DNA from: an uncultured Methylophilaceae bacterium
Lineage (GTDB): Bacteria; Pseudomonadota; Gammaproteobacteria; Burkholderiales; Methylophilaceae
NCBI GenBank assembly: GCA_903870995.1
Contig: CAIQFD010000008.1
Coordinates: 1 to 64,000, forward strand
Reading direction: 5' to 3'
DNA: 64,000 nucleotides
Position 1 is the stretch's first letter. Each line of letters starts with the position of its first letter. The notes beneath the pieces were generated by a model that made no database searches, was not told where the DNA came from, and saw only the letters and a program-made list of their open reading frames with translations. The translations under genes and the position numbers were made by a program. Shown piece after piece: positions 53,117 through 62,371 of this stretch.

Positions 53117-53638
53117 CTAACGACGAATCAATTTAACTAAATACTCCAAGGCCAAATCTTGGACTTTAGGTTGCCATAATGATGGATTTTGTGGGAAGTC
53201 TTCGAACTGTCCTGACCGCTCAAAACCTAAGCGCTCGTAGAATTCAATCAACTCATTCCGCAAGGTAATCACCGACAGATAAAAGCCAGCTACGCGCCAT
53301 TCTCTTGCGGTAATAGCTTCAGCCGCTTGAATCATCTCGCGCCCATAGCCCTTGTTCTGCAATGAGGGCTTCACTGAGATCAAACCAAACTTTGCTGTAT
53401 TTTCATTGTGTTCACAGGCAATACAAGCCACTACCTGATCACGCAGTACGCCAACCAACACAAATGCATCATCACGCCGAATTAACGTAGCAATTTCTGG
53501 GGTGGTAATGCGCAGGCCATCTAATAAATCCGCTTCTGTTGTCCAGCCTACACGACTACCCTCTCCACGATAGGCTGAGTTAACCAAATCAGCAATTGCG
53601 GAGGCATCATTTAACTCTGCTTTGTGAAAGCTAAGCAT
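53117..53638 (-). CDS. GNAT-family N-acetyltransferase
   Basis: A 173-residue single-domain acetyltransferase. The acetyl-CoA loop is KPSLQNKGYGREMI (Q-x-x-G-x-G type), preceded by KFGLISV and followed by FYLSVITLRNELIEFYERLGFERSG. It starts LSFHKAELNDASAIADLVNSAYRGE. The substrate is not known. It lies 3 nt after the symporter gene. Confidence 0.88.
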   Translation of the reverse strand: MLSFHKAELNDASAIADLVNSAYRGEGSRVGWTTEADLLDGLRITTPEIATLIRRDDAFVLVGVLRDQVVACIACEHNENTAKFGLISVKPSLQNKGYGREMIQAAEAITAREWRVAGFYLSVITLRNELIEFYERLGFERSGQFEDFPQNPSLWQPKVQDLALEYLVKLIRR

Positions 53639-53641
53639 CGC

Positions 53642-54874
53642 TTATCGATTCACTAGTTTTTGAACGACCAAACTACCCACCATATCACCTTGAACATTGA
53701 CTGTAGTGCGAAGGGTATCAAGCAGTCTATCTATCGGTAACAAAATCGCAATCGCCTCTGCAGGCAAGCCAACTGACTGTAAGACCATGACCATCGTCAC
53801 CATGCCAGCACTTGGAATCCCAGGCGCACCCATCGCAGCAATCATGGCGGTAAAGAAGACAATAAATTGCTGTGCAAGACTTAAATCAATACCTGCAAGG
53901 TTTGCAATAAATAACGCAGCAGCAGCCTCGTAGAGGGCTGTGCCATCCATATTAATGGTTGCGCCAAGCGGGATCACAAAGCCTGCAATTTCGGGCTTAA
54001 CATGTAAATGTTGCGTGACACAACGAAGCGTCACTGGCAAAGTGGCTGAGCTTGAGCTCGTAGCAAAAGCTGTCACTAATGCCTCTCTAGCCCCACGCCA
54101 AAACCATAATGGGGACTTACCCGTAAAGACAAATAAAATCAGTGGAAGGACAACGACACCATGGAATAAAGTTGTTCCTAATACCACCGAGACAAACTTT
54201 CCCAATGTACTTAACATTGCTAAATCTTGAAGAGCAACTAATTTAAGCAACAGTGCAAAAATGCCTAATGGAGCTAAACGCATAATCCAACTGACGATGC
54301 GCATACAAACTTCCAATGCCTCTTGTAGCAAGACCAAGATATTTTTGTAACGCTCACCACCCATCACTAATGCGACACCCAAAATCAATGCAAAAACAAC
54401 GACTGCAAGCACATTCCCTTGAGAGAGTGCAGTAAATGGGTTAAGGAAAATGCTGTGTAGAAACTGCGCAAAGAACTCAGGCAAAGGCAATTGCTTTGCT
54501 TCAAAGTTTTGCATGTCATCAGCGAACATCGCCAAGTGTAAGCCAGCACCAGGTTTAAAATAGTTGCTAGCGAATAAACCTAATGCAATCGCAATGGCCA
54601 TAGAGATGACAAAAAAGCTAAGCGTAGCAACCCAAACCTTGTGCATTTGCTGATGCTGACGCAAATTGGCGATGCCAACCACAATCGAGCAAAACACCAG
54701 AGGAATCAGAATCATTTTCAGCAAGTCAATAAACAAAGTAGCGACCAAACTTGCTGAATACAAGCCTAGTTTAACCACCTCATGCTCAACGCCAAGCCCG
54801 TGAAAGTACCAGCCTAAACCGATGCCTGTTAGGGCGCCAATCAGTATTTGTAAATTAAGGCTTGGTGATTTCAT
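53642..54874 (-). CDS. Dicarboxylate/amino acid:cation symporter (DAACS family)
   Basis: The 410-residue transporter of the GltP/DctA fold has eight helices and two hairpins. The serine-rich hairpin AFATSSSSATLPVTLRC and the NMDGTALYEAAAALFIANLAG signature in helix 7 are diagnostic, as is the GAPGIPSAGMV tip. Substrates of the family are glutamate, aspartate or C4-dicarboxylates coupled to Na+ or H+; which applies is not clear. It lies 3 nt after the rRNA methyltransferase-like gene. Confidence 0.93.
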   Translation of the reverse strand: MKSPSLNLQILIGALTGIGLGWYFHGLGVEHEVVKLGLYSASLVATLFIDLLKMILIPLVFCSIVVGIANLRQHQQMHKVWVATLSFFVISMAIAIALGLFASNYFKPGAGLHLAMFADDMQNFEAKQLPLPEFFAQFLHSIFLNPFTALSQGNVLAVVVFALILGVALVMGGERYKNILVLLQEALEVCMRIVSWIMRLAPLGIFALLLKLVALQDLAMLSTLGKFVSVVLGTTLFHGVVVLPLILFVFTGKSPLWFWRGAREALVTAFATSSSSATLPVTLRCVTQHLHVKPEIAGFVIPLGATINMDGTALYEAAAALFIANLAGIDLSLAQQFIVFFTAMIAAMGAPGIPSAGMVTMVMVLQSVGLPAEAIAILLPIDRLLDTLRTTVNVQGDMVGSLVVQKLVNR

Positions 54875-54877
54875 TAT

Positions 54878-56311
54878 TTAAACTTTTGCCTTTTTTGGTG
54901 CCGCTTTTTTAGCAGTTGATTTTGCAGCTGCCGCTTTTGTTAGTGCTTTAGATTTAGAAATTGCCGCCTTTTTTCGTTCAGCTTTCACTATTGCCTCGTC
55001 TGGCTCGTTAGCAACTTCAACCAGTTCTGATTTGTCTTCTGCAGTTGGTTTTACTGGCATCGTTTTTTCAAACACGGCCGCAAAGAAGCCATCCGTTTGG
55101 TGCAAATGGGGTAATAATTTTAGATAATTACCCGTATCCAAATTGATTTGCTGTTGCGCCAAAATGCTGTTCGCTGGCACTAATACAAACTCAGGATTTA
55201 CTTTCAAGAAAGCTTCTGCGATTTGTTCGTTTTCATCTTGCAATAAACTACATGTCGCATAAATTAAACGCCCGCCAGCTTTTACCAATTTAGCAGCGCG
55301 CGCTAAAATATTAGTTTGCTTCACCGTTAACTCTAATACGTCTTGTGGTTTTTGACGCCATTTCAAATCTGGGTTGCGACGCAAAGTGCCGAGTCCACTG
55401 CAGGGCGCATCGACTAATACACGATCAAATTTACCATTAAGACGTTTTAATTTGGGGTCAGCTTCGCTACTGATTAATTGGCTATGCAAATTCGATAGGC
55501 CTGAACGCTTTAAGCGTGTACCTAAGTTTTGCAAACGTTTTTCTGACACATCAAAGGCATAAATTCTGCCAGAGTTGCGCATTAAAGCACCCATCGCCAA
55601 ACTCTTACCGCCAGCACCAGCGCAGAAATCAGCGACCATTTCACCACGGCGTGGGGCGACTAACTGCGCCAACAATTGACTGCCTTCATCTTGCACTTCA
55701 ATCTTGCCTTCAGTAAACAGCACATGGCGGCTAATAGTCATTTTTTGCGGCATACGCAAACCATTTGGAGAGTACGGAGTTGGCACAACTTCAGTATTTT
55801 CGGATGCAAATTTAGCCATTACATCTTCACGCGTCGCTTTAACCAAATTCACACGCAAATCCAGAGCAGCTGGCTGGTGCATACTTCTAGCGATTGTTAG
55901 CGCTTGCTCTTCACCATATTGCTCAACCAATTTATCCCAAAACCACTCTGGCAAATCAGCTTGCATGGCTTTACTAATATCATCCGTTTTCTTCGCTTTA
56001 ATTTCCAACGCCCACTCTTTTTGTTGAGCATTTAAGGTATCAGCTAAGTCACGCGTACTCATGCCAAGCACACGCACCAAATAAGCCACTAAGAGCTTAC
56101 GCGGATCATCGCCACCAGCTACATAAGTCAAAAATGATTTACGGCGCAAAACACCATAAGCTGACTCAGCAATAAATGCTCGGTCTTTAGTGCCCAAATC
56201 ACGATTTTGCTTGAAGAACCAACCGAGTTTTACGTCAGCAGGGCCCGTGTTAGAGAGCACGTCTGAAAGCGCCACGCCAGCGAGTCTTAAGAGATTAGGG
56301 TTTATTGTCAT
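54878..56311 (-). CDS. RsmB/NOP-family RNA m5C methyltransferase with H1-like tail
   Basis: The enzyme has an N-terminal NusB-like helical region (about residues 1-140) and a class I methyltransferase domain with SAM motif VADFCAGAGGKSLAMG, motif IV VDAPCSGLGTLRRNPDLKWR and the catalytic Cys of motif VI in YATCSLLQDENE. The last 45 residues or so are Lys/Ala rich (for example KSKALTKAAAAKSTAKK), an extension not needed for catalysis in RsmB and like that on TopA in this window. It overlaps the upstream DUF3108 gene by 4 nt. Confidence 0.92.
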   Translation of the reverse strand: MTINPNLLRLAGVALSDVLSNTGPADVKLGWFFKQNRDLGTKDRAFIAESAYGVLRRKSFLTYVAGGDDPRKLLVAYLVRVLGMSTRDLADTLNAQQKEWALEIKAKKTDDISKAMQADLPEWFWDKLVEQYGEEQALTIARSMHQPAALDLRVNLVKATREDVMAKFASENTEVVPTPYSPNGLRMPQKMTISRHVLFTEGKIEVQDEGSQLLAQLVAPRRGEMVADFCAGAGGKSLAMGALMRNSGRIYAFDVSEKRLQNLGTRLKRSGLSNLHSQLISSEADPKLKRLNGKFDRVLVDAPCSGLGTLRRNPDLKWRQKPQDVLELTVKQTNILARAAKLVKAGGRLIYATCSLLQDENEQIAEAFLKVNPEFVLVPANSILAQQQINLDTGNYLKLLPHLHQTDGFFAAVFEKTMPVKPTAEDKSELVEVANEPDEAIVKAERKKAAISKSKALTKAAAAKSTAKKAAPKKAKV

Positions 56312-57360
56312 TTTGCGATATCGGTATCTATGCGAGTGGCGATGAATTCGTACCCGCTACCGTCCTTTGCTATTTTTAAAATTTTAATGGGGATAAATCG
56401 ATAATCTTCCGCTAACCAGACATCGGTTTTTTCTTCTGCATCACCGCTACTTTTAGCAATGTGATACGTATTAATTTGGCCAAACTTAGTTGCAATTACT
56501 TCCTCAGAAATAAACTGATAGTTATAAACGCGCACCATTTTTCCATTAGTTAAAGGCCACTCCATCCTCTCTAGAGGTGGCACAAACATAAACTGATACA
56601 TAAAGCTTAAAAAGTCCTGCGTGCCTTCTGGCAACTCTTCTACCACTTCTGTTTTTGCATTTTTGAGGGTCAATTTATAATTAACCCAATCAAAATTCGC
56701 TGCCTGCAACTTGTCAGGCTTGCCTGTCACTTCAACGCGATAAGCTTCTGGCTGAAGGCCCTGCTCCATTATTTTTCCGATGCTGGTTTCAATACGTTTT
56801 CCAGCAAAAGCAATCGAGGCCAACCCTACCGCTTCCATCTCACTACGCAAGCTATATCGACCTTGTGGGTCAGCTTGATAACGATAATGCGCACGGCCAC
56901 TGCCAAAACTATTCACGCGTTTTACATCAAAATCCATATCCACAAATGAAGGTGGCGGTAATCGCGGCATCTCTTCGTATGCAGGTCTATCTTCCTCGCG
57001 CCATAATGGCTCAGTTACTTGAGGCGCTTCCGCCTGCAAAGAGGTATTTGGTTTTATTGACTCACGTCTAATTTCATGGGGGTCAGCCAAATGCCTTGCT
57101 GGCTTATGTGCCTTTTTAGCCGATGGCAATGGCTTTTTCACAGGCGGAGGAAGCAACTCAGCCTCTATCAAATGCGATGACGATTCGAAGTTCGGTAGCA
57201 CAAAACTCCAACCACCAAGCAATAAAATATGTAACAACACCGACAGCAAAATTGCCCACAGCCAGCGTTGTGGCACACGAATTTGATGCAATTGAAGTGT
57301 TAAAAATTTGCTATTTTTCAAATGATGTTTTACTGATGGTTCAAAACACAAAACAATCAA
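56308..57360 (-). CDS. DUF3108 protein with TonB-like N-terminal anchor
   Basis: An N-terminal membrane helix (RWLWAILLSVLLHILLLGGWSFVL) follows a basic stretch, and then comes a Pro-rich linker (LLPPPVKKPLPSAKKAHKP). The last 220 residues form a DUF3108 domain like that of the next gene upstream: GSGRAHYRYQADPQGRYSLRSEMEAVGLASIAFAGKRIETS and TQDFLSFMYQFMFVPP. The start is unclear: only TTG 57360 and later TTG or GTG codons are in frame, without a Shine-Dalgarno. An ATG in the upstream TAATG (57365-57367) is one base out of frame. Probable envelope protein; function unknown. Confidence 0.75.
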   Translation of the reverse strand: MIVLCFEPSVKHHLKNSKFLTLQLHQIRVPQRWLWAILLSVLLHILLLGGWSFVLPNFESSSHLIEAELLPPPVKKPLPSAKKAHKPARHLADPHEIRRESIKPNTSLQAEAPQVTEPLWREEDRPAYEEMPRLPPPSFVDMDFDVKRVNSFGSGRAHYRYQADPQGRYSLRSEMEAVGLASIAFAGKRIETSIGKIMEQGLQPEAYRVEVTGKPDKLQAANFDWVNYKLTLKNAKTEVVEELPEGTQDFLSFMYQFMFVPPLERMEWPLTNGKMVRVYNYQFISEEVIATKFGQINTYHIAKSSGDAEEKTDVWLAEDYRFIPIKILKIAKDGSGYEFIATRIDTDIAK

Positions 57361-57366
57361 AAATCA

Positions 57367-58065
57367 TTAATCTATATGCATGCTGGTCAGCGTTTGTTCG
57401 ATAGTCGCGCCATTTTCTTCGCGAATGATGATTTTTACTGGCAAATAAAAGTGCTCTAACGCCAACCAAAATTCTTTTTCGTTACCACCACCACTTTCAC
57501 TCGCATTACTTAAATGCAAAGTCTTAAATTGACCAGAGTCCATCTTCAAACTCACATCACGCTCAACTGCTTTGTAACTATAAACACGCTGCTTTTTACC
57601 TGTGGTAATTGGCAAGCTCACCTCATCCCCTTTGGGTGGAAATAGCATCCATTGATAAGGAAAACTCACCACGTCTTGCGTGCCTTTGACTAAAGGCTCT
57701 GTGATCACACTTCCTTTATTTTTCATGCTTAATTGATTCGCTACCCAATCAAAATCAGCATAAACAGCCTTTTTTTCGTTATCACCTTGATGTTGCTCAA
57801 AGTGCTTAGGCTGAAGACCATCAGCAGTAATAACACCCTCACTCTTCAAAATACGTTTACCAAATAGCGCAGCTAAACCAACGCCTTCAGTGACACTTTC
57901 AATGGCATACTGATTGCCTGTTTGCTTAAACGTCTCGGTAACATTTGCAAAAGGTTTACCATTACGTGTGGCTTGATAAGTCAGCACTACATTGTTTGGC
58001 GCAGCAAACACAAGGTTTGCTGCGACCAAAAAACTGAGCAGTACTAATTTAGCCGCAGTTTTGAT
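57367..58065 (-). CDS. DUF3108 secreted protein with irregular start
   Basis: Mature part about 210 residues with the DUF3108 pattern (LTYQATRNGKPFANVTETF, GLAALFGKRILKSEG, GTQDVVSFPYQWMLFPP). It is a paralog of the gene that follows. The in-frame sequence before TTG 58029 encodes KTAAKLVLLSFLVAANLVFA, a clear signal peptide that can only be complete if translation begins at ATC 58065, 1 nt after the purM stop. No ATG, GTG or TTG precedes that n-region. So the start is either the non-standard ATC or a sequence error; TTG 58029 would give a signal without its basic end. Confidence 0.75.
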   Translation of the reverse strand: MKTAAKLVLLSFLVAANLVFAAPNNVVLTYQATRNGKPFANVTETFKQTGNQYAIESVTEGVGLAALFGKRILKSEGVITADGLQPKHFEQHQGDNEKKAVYADFDWVANQLSMKNKGSVITEPLVKGTQDVVSFPYQWMLFPPKGDEVSLPITTGKKQRVYSYKAVERDVSLKMDSGQFKTLHLSNASESGGGNEKEFWLALEHFYLPVKIIIREENGATIEQTLTSMHID

Positions 58066-58066
58066 A

Positions 58067-59119
58067 TTAAACTACCACCGTTGGCGCTTCGCCCGCTTGT
58101 TGCTTGCGGATAAAGCCAATCTCAAACACTTGTTCGCCTTCAGCTTTCAATAAATCCATCGCAGCTTTTGCTTGGTCTTTAGAGACAATCACCACCATGC
58201 CAATACCGCAGTTAAAAGTTTTGTGCATTTCACTTTCAGCGACGTTGCCTTGTGCTTGCAACCATGTGAATAAAGGTGGCATATCCCAGCTACCTTTTTT
58301 GATTTCAGCCGTTAAACCTTCAGGCAATACACGAGGCACGTTTTCTGTGATGCCACCGCCAGTGATATGTGCCATGCCTTTGACGGTCATGGATGAAATT
58401 AACTTAAGCAAAGGTTTTACATAAATACGCGTTGGCGCCATCACTACGTCTTTAAATGGTTTACCGTGAAAGTCTGCATTAAAATCAATCCCTGATTTCG
58501 CAATCAATTTACGAATCAATGAATAGCCGTTTGAATGTGCACCGCTTGAACCTAATCCCAACACCACATCGCCTTCAGCGATTGTTTTGCCAGTGATCAG
58601 ACTCTCTTTATCTACACACCCTACCGCAAAACCGGCTAAATCGTATTCACCTGCCGGATACATACCTGGCATTTCAGCCGTTTCACCGCCCACCAATGCA
58701 CAACCTGACTGTTCACAACCTTCGGCAATGCCTTTAATCACTTGGGCTGCAGTGCCTACTTCAAGCTTGCCACATGCAAAATAATCTAAGAAGAACAATG
58801 GCTCAGCACCCTGCACCAAAATGTCATTCACACTCATCGCAACAAGGTCGATACCGACGGTATCGTGTTTGTTCAGTTCAAAAGCGAGTTTTAGTTTAGT
58901 ACCTACTCCATCAGTGCCAGAAACTAAGACTGGGTTTTTAAATTTTTTCGGCATCTCAAACAATGAACCAAAACCGCCAATCCCACCCAAAACCTCAGGC
59001 CGCATCGTACGTTTTGCGAAAGGCTTAATCTGTTCAACCAGCGCGTCACCCGCCTCAATATCCACCCCAGCATCACGGTAGCTAATAGATGTATTGCTTG
59101 ATTGGTCGTTCGAATTCAA
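58067..59119 (-). CDS. purM: Phosphoribosylformylglycinamidine cyclo-ligase PurM
   Basis: AIR synthetase of purine synthesis. The 350 residues contain [41 protein letters not shown] (in part), [27 protein letters not shown] (in part), [11 protein letters not shown] and [16 protein letters not shown]. The start is TTG 59119, since no ATG is near; GAGAAAG lies just upstream. It is divergent from hda with 168 nt between, as in many proteobacteria. Confidence 0.97.
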   Translation of the reverse strand: MNSNDQSSNTSISYRDAGVDIEAGDALVEQIKPFAKRTMRPEVLGGIGGFGSLFEMPKKFKNPVLVSGTDGVGTKLKLAFELNKHDTVGIDLVAMSVNDILVQGAEPLFFLDYFACGKLEVGTAAQVIKGIAEGCEQSGCALVGGETAEMPGMYPAGEYDLAGFAVGCVDKESLITGKTIAEGDVVLGLGSSGAHSNGYSLIRKLIAKSGIDFNADFHGKPFKDVVMAPTRIYVKPLLKLISSMTVKGMAHITGGGITENVPRVLPEGLTAEIKKGSWDMPPLFTWLQAQGNVAESEMHKTFNCGIGMVVIVSKDQAKAAMDLLKAEGEQVFEIGFIRKQQAGEAPTVVV

Positions 59120-59287
59120 AGCTTTCTCGCTTTCTACAAGATAAAAACAAATAAAAGGTTAAAATACACACTTATCGCGTATTTTTTGTAATACCCGAAT
59201 TTTAACCTAAATGACGACCAAACGAGAAAAGACTGAACGATAAAAGCTGAGTTATTCCGCTTTGAATTGCTTTGTAAGATTAAATAA

Positions 59288-59908
59288 ATGAAACAACTGC
59301 TCCTAGACATCCAGCCAGACGCATTGCCCAGCATTGCCAACTTCGTCGTTGGTCGCAATGCAGAGGCTTTGCACAGCTTAAATCAAGCACTGCAAATTGG
59401 CGCTGAGAGCCGTTTCATTTACTTTTGGGGTGCTGCGGGCAGTGGCAAAACCCACCTACTAAAAGCGGCCCAGGAATTAGCAAAGGCATCAAACATCAAC
59501 CTCGTCACAGCAGATAATGTGAACTTACTGAATGAAGAAGCACAAATCGCTTTATTCGATGCTTACAACCAAACACGCGCAACAAGCGGCGTGCTACTTG
59601 CAGCGGGAAACGCTTCGCCTAACCAAATGCATTTGCGTGATGATCTCGCAACCCGCTTAGCTTGGGGGTTAACTTACCAATTGCATCCGCTAACCGATGA
59701 AGAAAAAGCGCAAGCACTGCAAGCTCATGCTTTAGAACGCGGCATGAAATTGCCTGTTGAAGTCGTGGATTATTGCTTGCGCTATTTGCGTCGTGATTTG
59801 CCTAGCTTGATGGCAATTTTAGATGCGCTAGATGAATGGTCGCTCACTGAGAAACGTCCTGTGACAGTGCCACTTCTTAAAAAACTTCTTCAACTACCGC
59901 TTATTTGA
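59288..59908 (+). CDS. hda: DnaA-homologous regulatory protein Hda
   Basis: An AAA+ protein of 206 residues that, with the beta clamp, stimulates ATP hydrolysis by DnaA. The N-terminal QLLLDI resembles the clamp-binding hexapeptide of Hda. Walker A is WGAAGSGKTHLLKA; the lid region LTDEEKAQALQAHALERGMKLPVEV and the C-terminal YLRRDLPSLMAILDALDEWSL follow. The acidic Walker B is weakly conserved (ALFDAYNQT), usual for this group. Confidence 0.93.
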   Translation: MKQLLLDIQPDALPSIANFVVGRNAEALHSLNQALQIGAESRFIYFWGAAGSGKTHLLKAAQELAKASNINLVTADNVNLLNEEAQIALFDAYNQTRATSGVLLAAGNASPNQMHLRDDLATRLAWGLTYQLHPLTDEEKAQALQAHALERGMKLPVEVVDYCLRYLRRDLPSLMAILDALDEWSLTEKRPVTVPLLKKLLQLPLI

Positions 59909-59930
59909 CCTTAATAAAAAATTAAAAAAT

Positions 59931-61562
59931 ATGTTACGCGCATCCGAAATTAAACTACCTTTAGATAATGCTACCTCACTTCATCACGAACCCGAGGTAA
60001 TTCAGGCCGCGCTTATTAAAAAACTTGGCATTCCAGCCAGTGATTTAATCAGCATGGCGATTTTTAAGCGCGGGGTAGATGCGCGCAAATCGCACGCAAT
60101 TTTGTTTGTTTATACGCTCGATATTGAAGTGAAAAACGAAGCAAAAATTTTAGCAAAGTTCAAAAAAGACCCGCACGTCAAAGTGGCGCCTGACACCTCT
60201 TATCACTTTGTGGCAAAGGCCCAGGAATCAAACAAAGCCCCGCGCCCAGTGATTGTGGGGTTTGGTCCATCGGGTATTTTTGCGGCACTCATTTTGGCGC
60301 AATCGGGGTTTAAGCCGATCGTCCTAGAACGTGGCAAAGCGGTGCGCGAACGCACCAAAGACACATGGGGTTTGTGGCGTAAAAGCGTACTCAATCCAGA
60401 ATCTAACGTACAGTTTGGTGAAGGTGGTGCCGGAACTTTTTCAGATGGCAAACTCTACAGCCAAATTAAAGATTCTAAACATTATGGCCGCAAAGTGCTC
60501 AATGAGTTTGTCAAAGCAGGTGCGCCAGAAGAAATTTTGTACGTGAGTCATCCGCATATTGGAACATTCCGTTTAGTTGGGATGGTGGAAGAAATGCGTA
60601 AAAATATCATCGAGCTTGGCGGCGAAATACGCTTTCAAAGTCGCGTAGATGATATTGAAATTGAAAGCGGCCAAGTCCAAGGCGTAGTTCTACAAAACGG
60701 CGAGCGCATCACCACGAATCATCTTGTATTAGCGGTCGGTCATAGCGCCCGTGACACCTTTGAGATGATTCACAAACGTGGGATTTATATTGAAGCAAAG
60801 CCTTTTTCTATTGGTTTTCGTATTGAACATCCACAATCGCTCATTGACCATGCACGCTTTGGGCCAAATGCCCATCACCCCGTCTTAGGAGCAGCTGATT
60901 ATAAGCTCGTGCATCATGCCAAAAATGGACGAAGTGTGTATAGCTTCTGCATGTGCCCGGGCGGAACAGTTGTCGCAGCAGCTTCCGAAGAAGGTCGGGT
61001 TGTCACTAACGGTATGAGTCAATACTCACGTAACGAACGTAATGCAAATGCTGGCATCGTCGTAGGGATTAACCCAGAACAAGACTATCCAGGCGATCCA
61101 TTAGCTGGCATGGAATTTCAACGAAAATGGGAAGCACGCGCTTTTGAGCTCGGTGGCAGAAATTACAAAGCCCCCGGACAACTCATCGGCGACTTTATTA
61201 ATGGCGAACCCTCTACCGAATTTGGCGCGGTACAGCCTTCATACACACCAGGCGTGCACCTCACCGATTTGAGCACCGCATTGCCTGAATATGCAATTAC
61301 TGCCATTCGCGAAGCACTCCCCGCGTTTGCTAAACAGATTAAAGGCTTTGATCTGCCCGATGGCGTACTAACAGGTGTAGAAACTAGGACATCCTCACCG
61401 ATTAGAATTAAACGTGACGACGAAACGCTACAGAGCATCAACACCAAAGGCCTTTACCCAACGGGTGAAGGTGCTGGCTATGCAGGGGGGATTTTATCTG
61501 CAGCGGTGGATGGGATTAGGATCGCTGAAGCAGTAGCATTAAGCGTAACAGCACAGACTTAA
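59931..61562 (+). CDS. FAD-dependent oxidoreductase (COG2509 type), function unknown
   Basis: A 543-residue flavoprotein with an N-terminal region of about 100 residues (RASEIKLPLDNATS... KRGVDARKSHAILFVYTLDIE) and a Rossmann FAD domain: VIVGFGPSGIFAALILAQSG, then FGEGGAGTFSDGKLYSQ, VLAVGHSARDTF and CPGGTVVAAASEEGRVVTNG. The C-terminal GLYPTGEGAGYAGGILSAAVDGIRIAEAV is typical. The substrate of this family is not known. It follows hda by 22 nt. Confidence 0.9.
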   Translation: MLRASEIKLPLDNATSLHHEPEVIQAALIKKLGIPASDLISMAIFKRGVDARKSHAILFVYTLDIEVKNEAKILAKFKKDPHVKVAPDTSYHFVAKAQESNKAPRPVIVGFGPSGIFAALILAQSGFKPIVLERGKAVRERTKDTWGLWRKSVLNPESNVQFGEGGAGTFSDGKLYSQIKDSKHYGRKVLNEFVKAGAPEEILYVSHPHIGTFRLVGMVEEMRKNIIELGGEIRFQSRVDDIEIESGQVQGVVLQNGERITTNHLVLAVGHSARDTFEMIHKRGIYIEAKPFSIGFRIEHPQSLIDHARFGPNAHHPVLGAADYKLVHHAKNGRSVYSFCMCPGGTVVAAASEEGRVVTNGMSQYSRNERNANAGIVVGINPEQDYPGDPLAGMEFQRKWEARAFELGGRNYKAPGQLIGDFINGEPSTEFGAVQPSYTPGVHLTDLSTALPEYAITAIREALPAFAKQIKGFDLPDGVLTGVETRTSSPIRIKRDDETLQSINTKGLYPTGEGAGYAGGILSAAVDGIRIAEAVALSVTAQT

Positions 61563-61591
61563 CCCAACCGCCACAGTTCAAAACCTAAAAC

Positions 61592-61924
61592 TTAAGCTAG
61601 CGTTACCGCAATCTCTCCAACACCTGTTTTGCCTTGGTTATCTGTCCAATTGACCCGCACAATATCGCCAACTTTTGCACCCCGCAAATGAAAAGTGAGA
61701 TAAGGGTTTTTAGAAATACCTGTTCCCCACTGCGCCTCTAGTACTTGATTTCCATTAAGGCTAGCACTCACTAACTGAATGAAGTTGGCAGGAATGACAT
61801 CACCAGAATCACTCTTACGACGCCCTGTTTCCATGGGGTGTGTCATCAGCACTTTCACTTCTGTCGTATCCCCCTTAAGTTGGGCACGCATACGCATATT
61901 TTCAGCCATATTAGCCACATCCAT
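61592..61924 (-). CDS. soxZ: Sulfur-carrier complex subunit SoxZ
   Basis: A 110-residue immunoglobulin-like partner of SoxY. The SoxZ pattern includes VKVLMTHPMETGRRKSDSGDVIPANFI, NGNQVLEAQWGTGISKNPYLTFHLRG and VRVNWTDNQGKTG. ATG 61924 overlaps the soxY stop by 14 nt; ATG 61909, just after it, is a second possibility. No soxA, soxX, soxB, soxC or soxD is present in the window. Confidence 0.94.
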   Translation of the reverse strand: MDVANMAENMRMRAQLKGDTTEVKVLMTHPMETGRRKSDSGDVIPANFIQLVSASLNGNQVLEAQWGTGISKNPYLTFHLRGAKVGDIVRVNWTDNQGKTGVGEIAVTLA

Positions 61925-62351
61925 TCTCTAAAACTTCTACCCGTTTTTTGGCAGAAAAGTAACGATTTCCTGATTTAATCACCGCTAGCACATCTGAGGT
62001 TTCCGCCATTTTGATACGCGTCACCACAAAGCCCTCGGCACCTTCGCCAAACAAAAAGTTGGCAATTAAGGCCGTAGGATTATTCTCCACAAAGATGGTG
62101 ATAGATTCGGTATTAGGGATACGGCTCATTACTTCTATTTGCACCACCGCGCCATTTTCAGCTTTGTCTGGAGCGATGATTTGAATGTCGTTGGATAACG
62201 TAACATTGCTAATTTGCAAAGCGGCCATGGCCTCTTGTAATTTGGTGGCTTGAAAAGCAGGCGTATTCCACATGGCGGCGAATGCTTTAATTGGCACGAG
62301 CGCCAAAGCGCTCGCAGCGAATAAGGCCTTAATAAACTTTCTGCGTTGCAT
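61911..62351 (-). CDS. soxY: Sulfur-carrier protein SoxY (altered C-terminal arm)
   Basis: SoxY carries sulfur intermediates on a C-terminal Cys. A twin-arginine signal (MQRRKFIKALFAASALALVP) suggests Tat export. The domain has TVTLSNDIQIIAPDKAENG-like strands, SRIPNTESITIFVENNPTALIANF and FVVTRIKMAETSDV. The end is NGCG rather than GGCGG, so the terminal Cys is kept but the glycine arm is shorter. ATG 62351 has AGGAG 8 nt upstream. It lies 20 nt after the metalloprotease gene and overlaps soxZ. Confidence 0.93.
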   Translation of the reverse strand: MQRRKFIKALFAASALALVPIKAFAAMWNTPAFQATKLQEAMAALQISNVTLSNDIQIIAPDKAENGAVVQIEVMSRIPNTESITIFVENNPTALIANFLFGEGAEGFVVTRIKMAETSDVLAVIKSGNRYFSAKKRVEVLENGCG

Positions 62352-62371
62352 CCTGACCACTCCTTTTATCG

